This document shows positions 63,970-64,000 of a stretch of 64,000 nucleotides of DNA, in pieces (positions within the stretch are counted from its first letter, which is position 1; the number at the start of each line of letters is the position of its first letter). This stretch comes from Gluconobacter potus (GTDB taxonomy: Bacteria > Pseudomonadota > Alphaproteobacteria > Acetobacterales > Acetobacteraceae), in assembly GCF_015244705.1 (NCBI RefSeq), contig NZ_JABCQF010000005.1, forward strand, positions 1-64,000, in the 5' to 3' direction. The position numbers and the translations under genes were made by a program. The notes beneath the pieces are model-generated. The model saw only the letters and a list, made by a program, of their open reading frames with translations, made no database searches and was not told the DNA's origin.

Positions 63970-64000
63970 ATGACCCAACTGCCCCGCCGCGGCGTCTGTC
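63970..64000 (+). CDS. Start of a further gene, cut by the window edge
   Basis: ATG preceded by AAGGAGA at six bases, opening with MTQLPRRGVC. Only ten codons are visible, too few to name a product. The clear ribosome binding site is the reason for calling it. Confidence 0.6.
   Translation, partial: MTQLPRRGVC

Noticed and set aside
1-64000. CRISPR arrays, tRNA or rRNA genes
   Set aside because: No regularly spaced direct repeats and no cloverleaf or rRNA-like sequence were found by reading; a tRNA scan was not possible, so a missed tRNA cannot be fully excluded.

Overview
The window reads as chromosomal DNA of an acetic acid bacterium, most likely Gluconobacter or a close relative. Most genes are GC-rich. 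It carries a complete pqqABCDE cluster, which makes the cofactor of the periplasmic sugar and alcohol dehydrogenases of these bacteria. It also has a hopanoid-type RND transporter (HpnN-like), an FNR-type regulator next to ompW, and many outer-membrane transport genes. The species assignment is inferred from gene content and protein character; no database search was possible. No rRNA, tRNA, CRISPR array, insertion sequence or phage integrase was recognised.

Layout. 0.2-10.4 kb: an alginate-export-type porin, a YigZ/IMPACT protein, HpnN, a VOC protein, a secreted cupin, and a very large TonB-dependent receptor behind an AT-rich leader. 10.5-20.6 kb: type II sulfide:quinone oxidoreductase, nucleoside hydrolase with a DUF3297 protein, a lipoprotein alpha/beta hydrolase that has lost its serine nucleophile, an SDR, an orphan HAE-type RND pump and an S9 peptidase. 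20.7-27.8 kb: flagellar flgF-flgG-flgA, a FemAB-like acyltransferase, a RidA-family protein, a ClC chloride channel with CBS domains and an alpha/beta hydrolase. 28.0-31.3 kb: a heme-oxygenase-like putative diiron protein and a GGDEF-EAL protein. 31.3-35.3 kb: AlkA-type glycosylase, an unusual TonB, a lipoprotein and a beta-barrel protein. 35.5-41.4 kb: prs, a histidine phosphatase, a low-GC glycosyltransferase and an M61 peptidase. 41.5-47.3 kb: a tripartite heavy-metal RND efflux operon.

47.5-49.8 kb: ompW and an oxygen-sensing FNR regulator are divergent around a near-consensus FNR box; a coiled-coil periplasmic protein follows. 49.8-51.7 kb: photolyase and an entericidin-like lipoprotein. 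51.8-55.5 kb: an FMN riboswitch followed by a tightly overlapping ribD-ribE-ribBA-ribH operon that encodes the riboflavin route from GTP except the phosphatase step. 55.7-59.2 kb: two AT-richer, probably acquired genes, one tail-fibre-like secreted protein and one hydrolase/lectin-like protein. 59.2-62.4 kb: the pqq cluster on the minus strand, with a hairpin between pqqA and pqqB. 62.6-64.0 kb: an AI-2E family permease and the first codons of a further gene.

The items most worth following up are the UndA-like diiron protein at 28 kb, the FNR-box control point at 48.4 kb, the serine-less hydrolase at 13.2 kb, the hairpin that buries the ribosome binding site at 34.4 kb, and the island between the rib and pqq operons.
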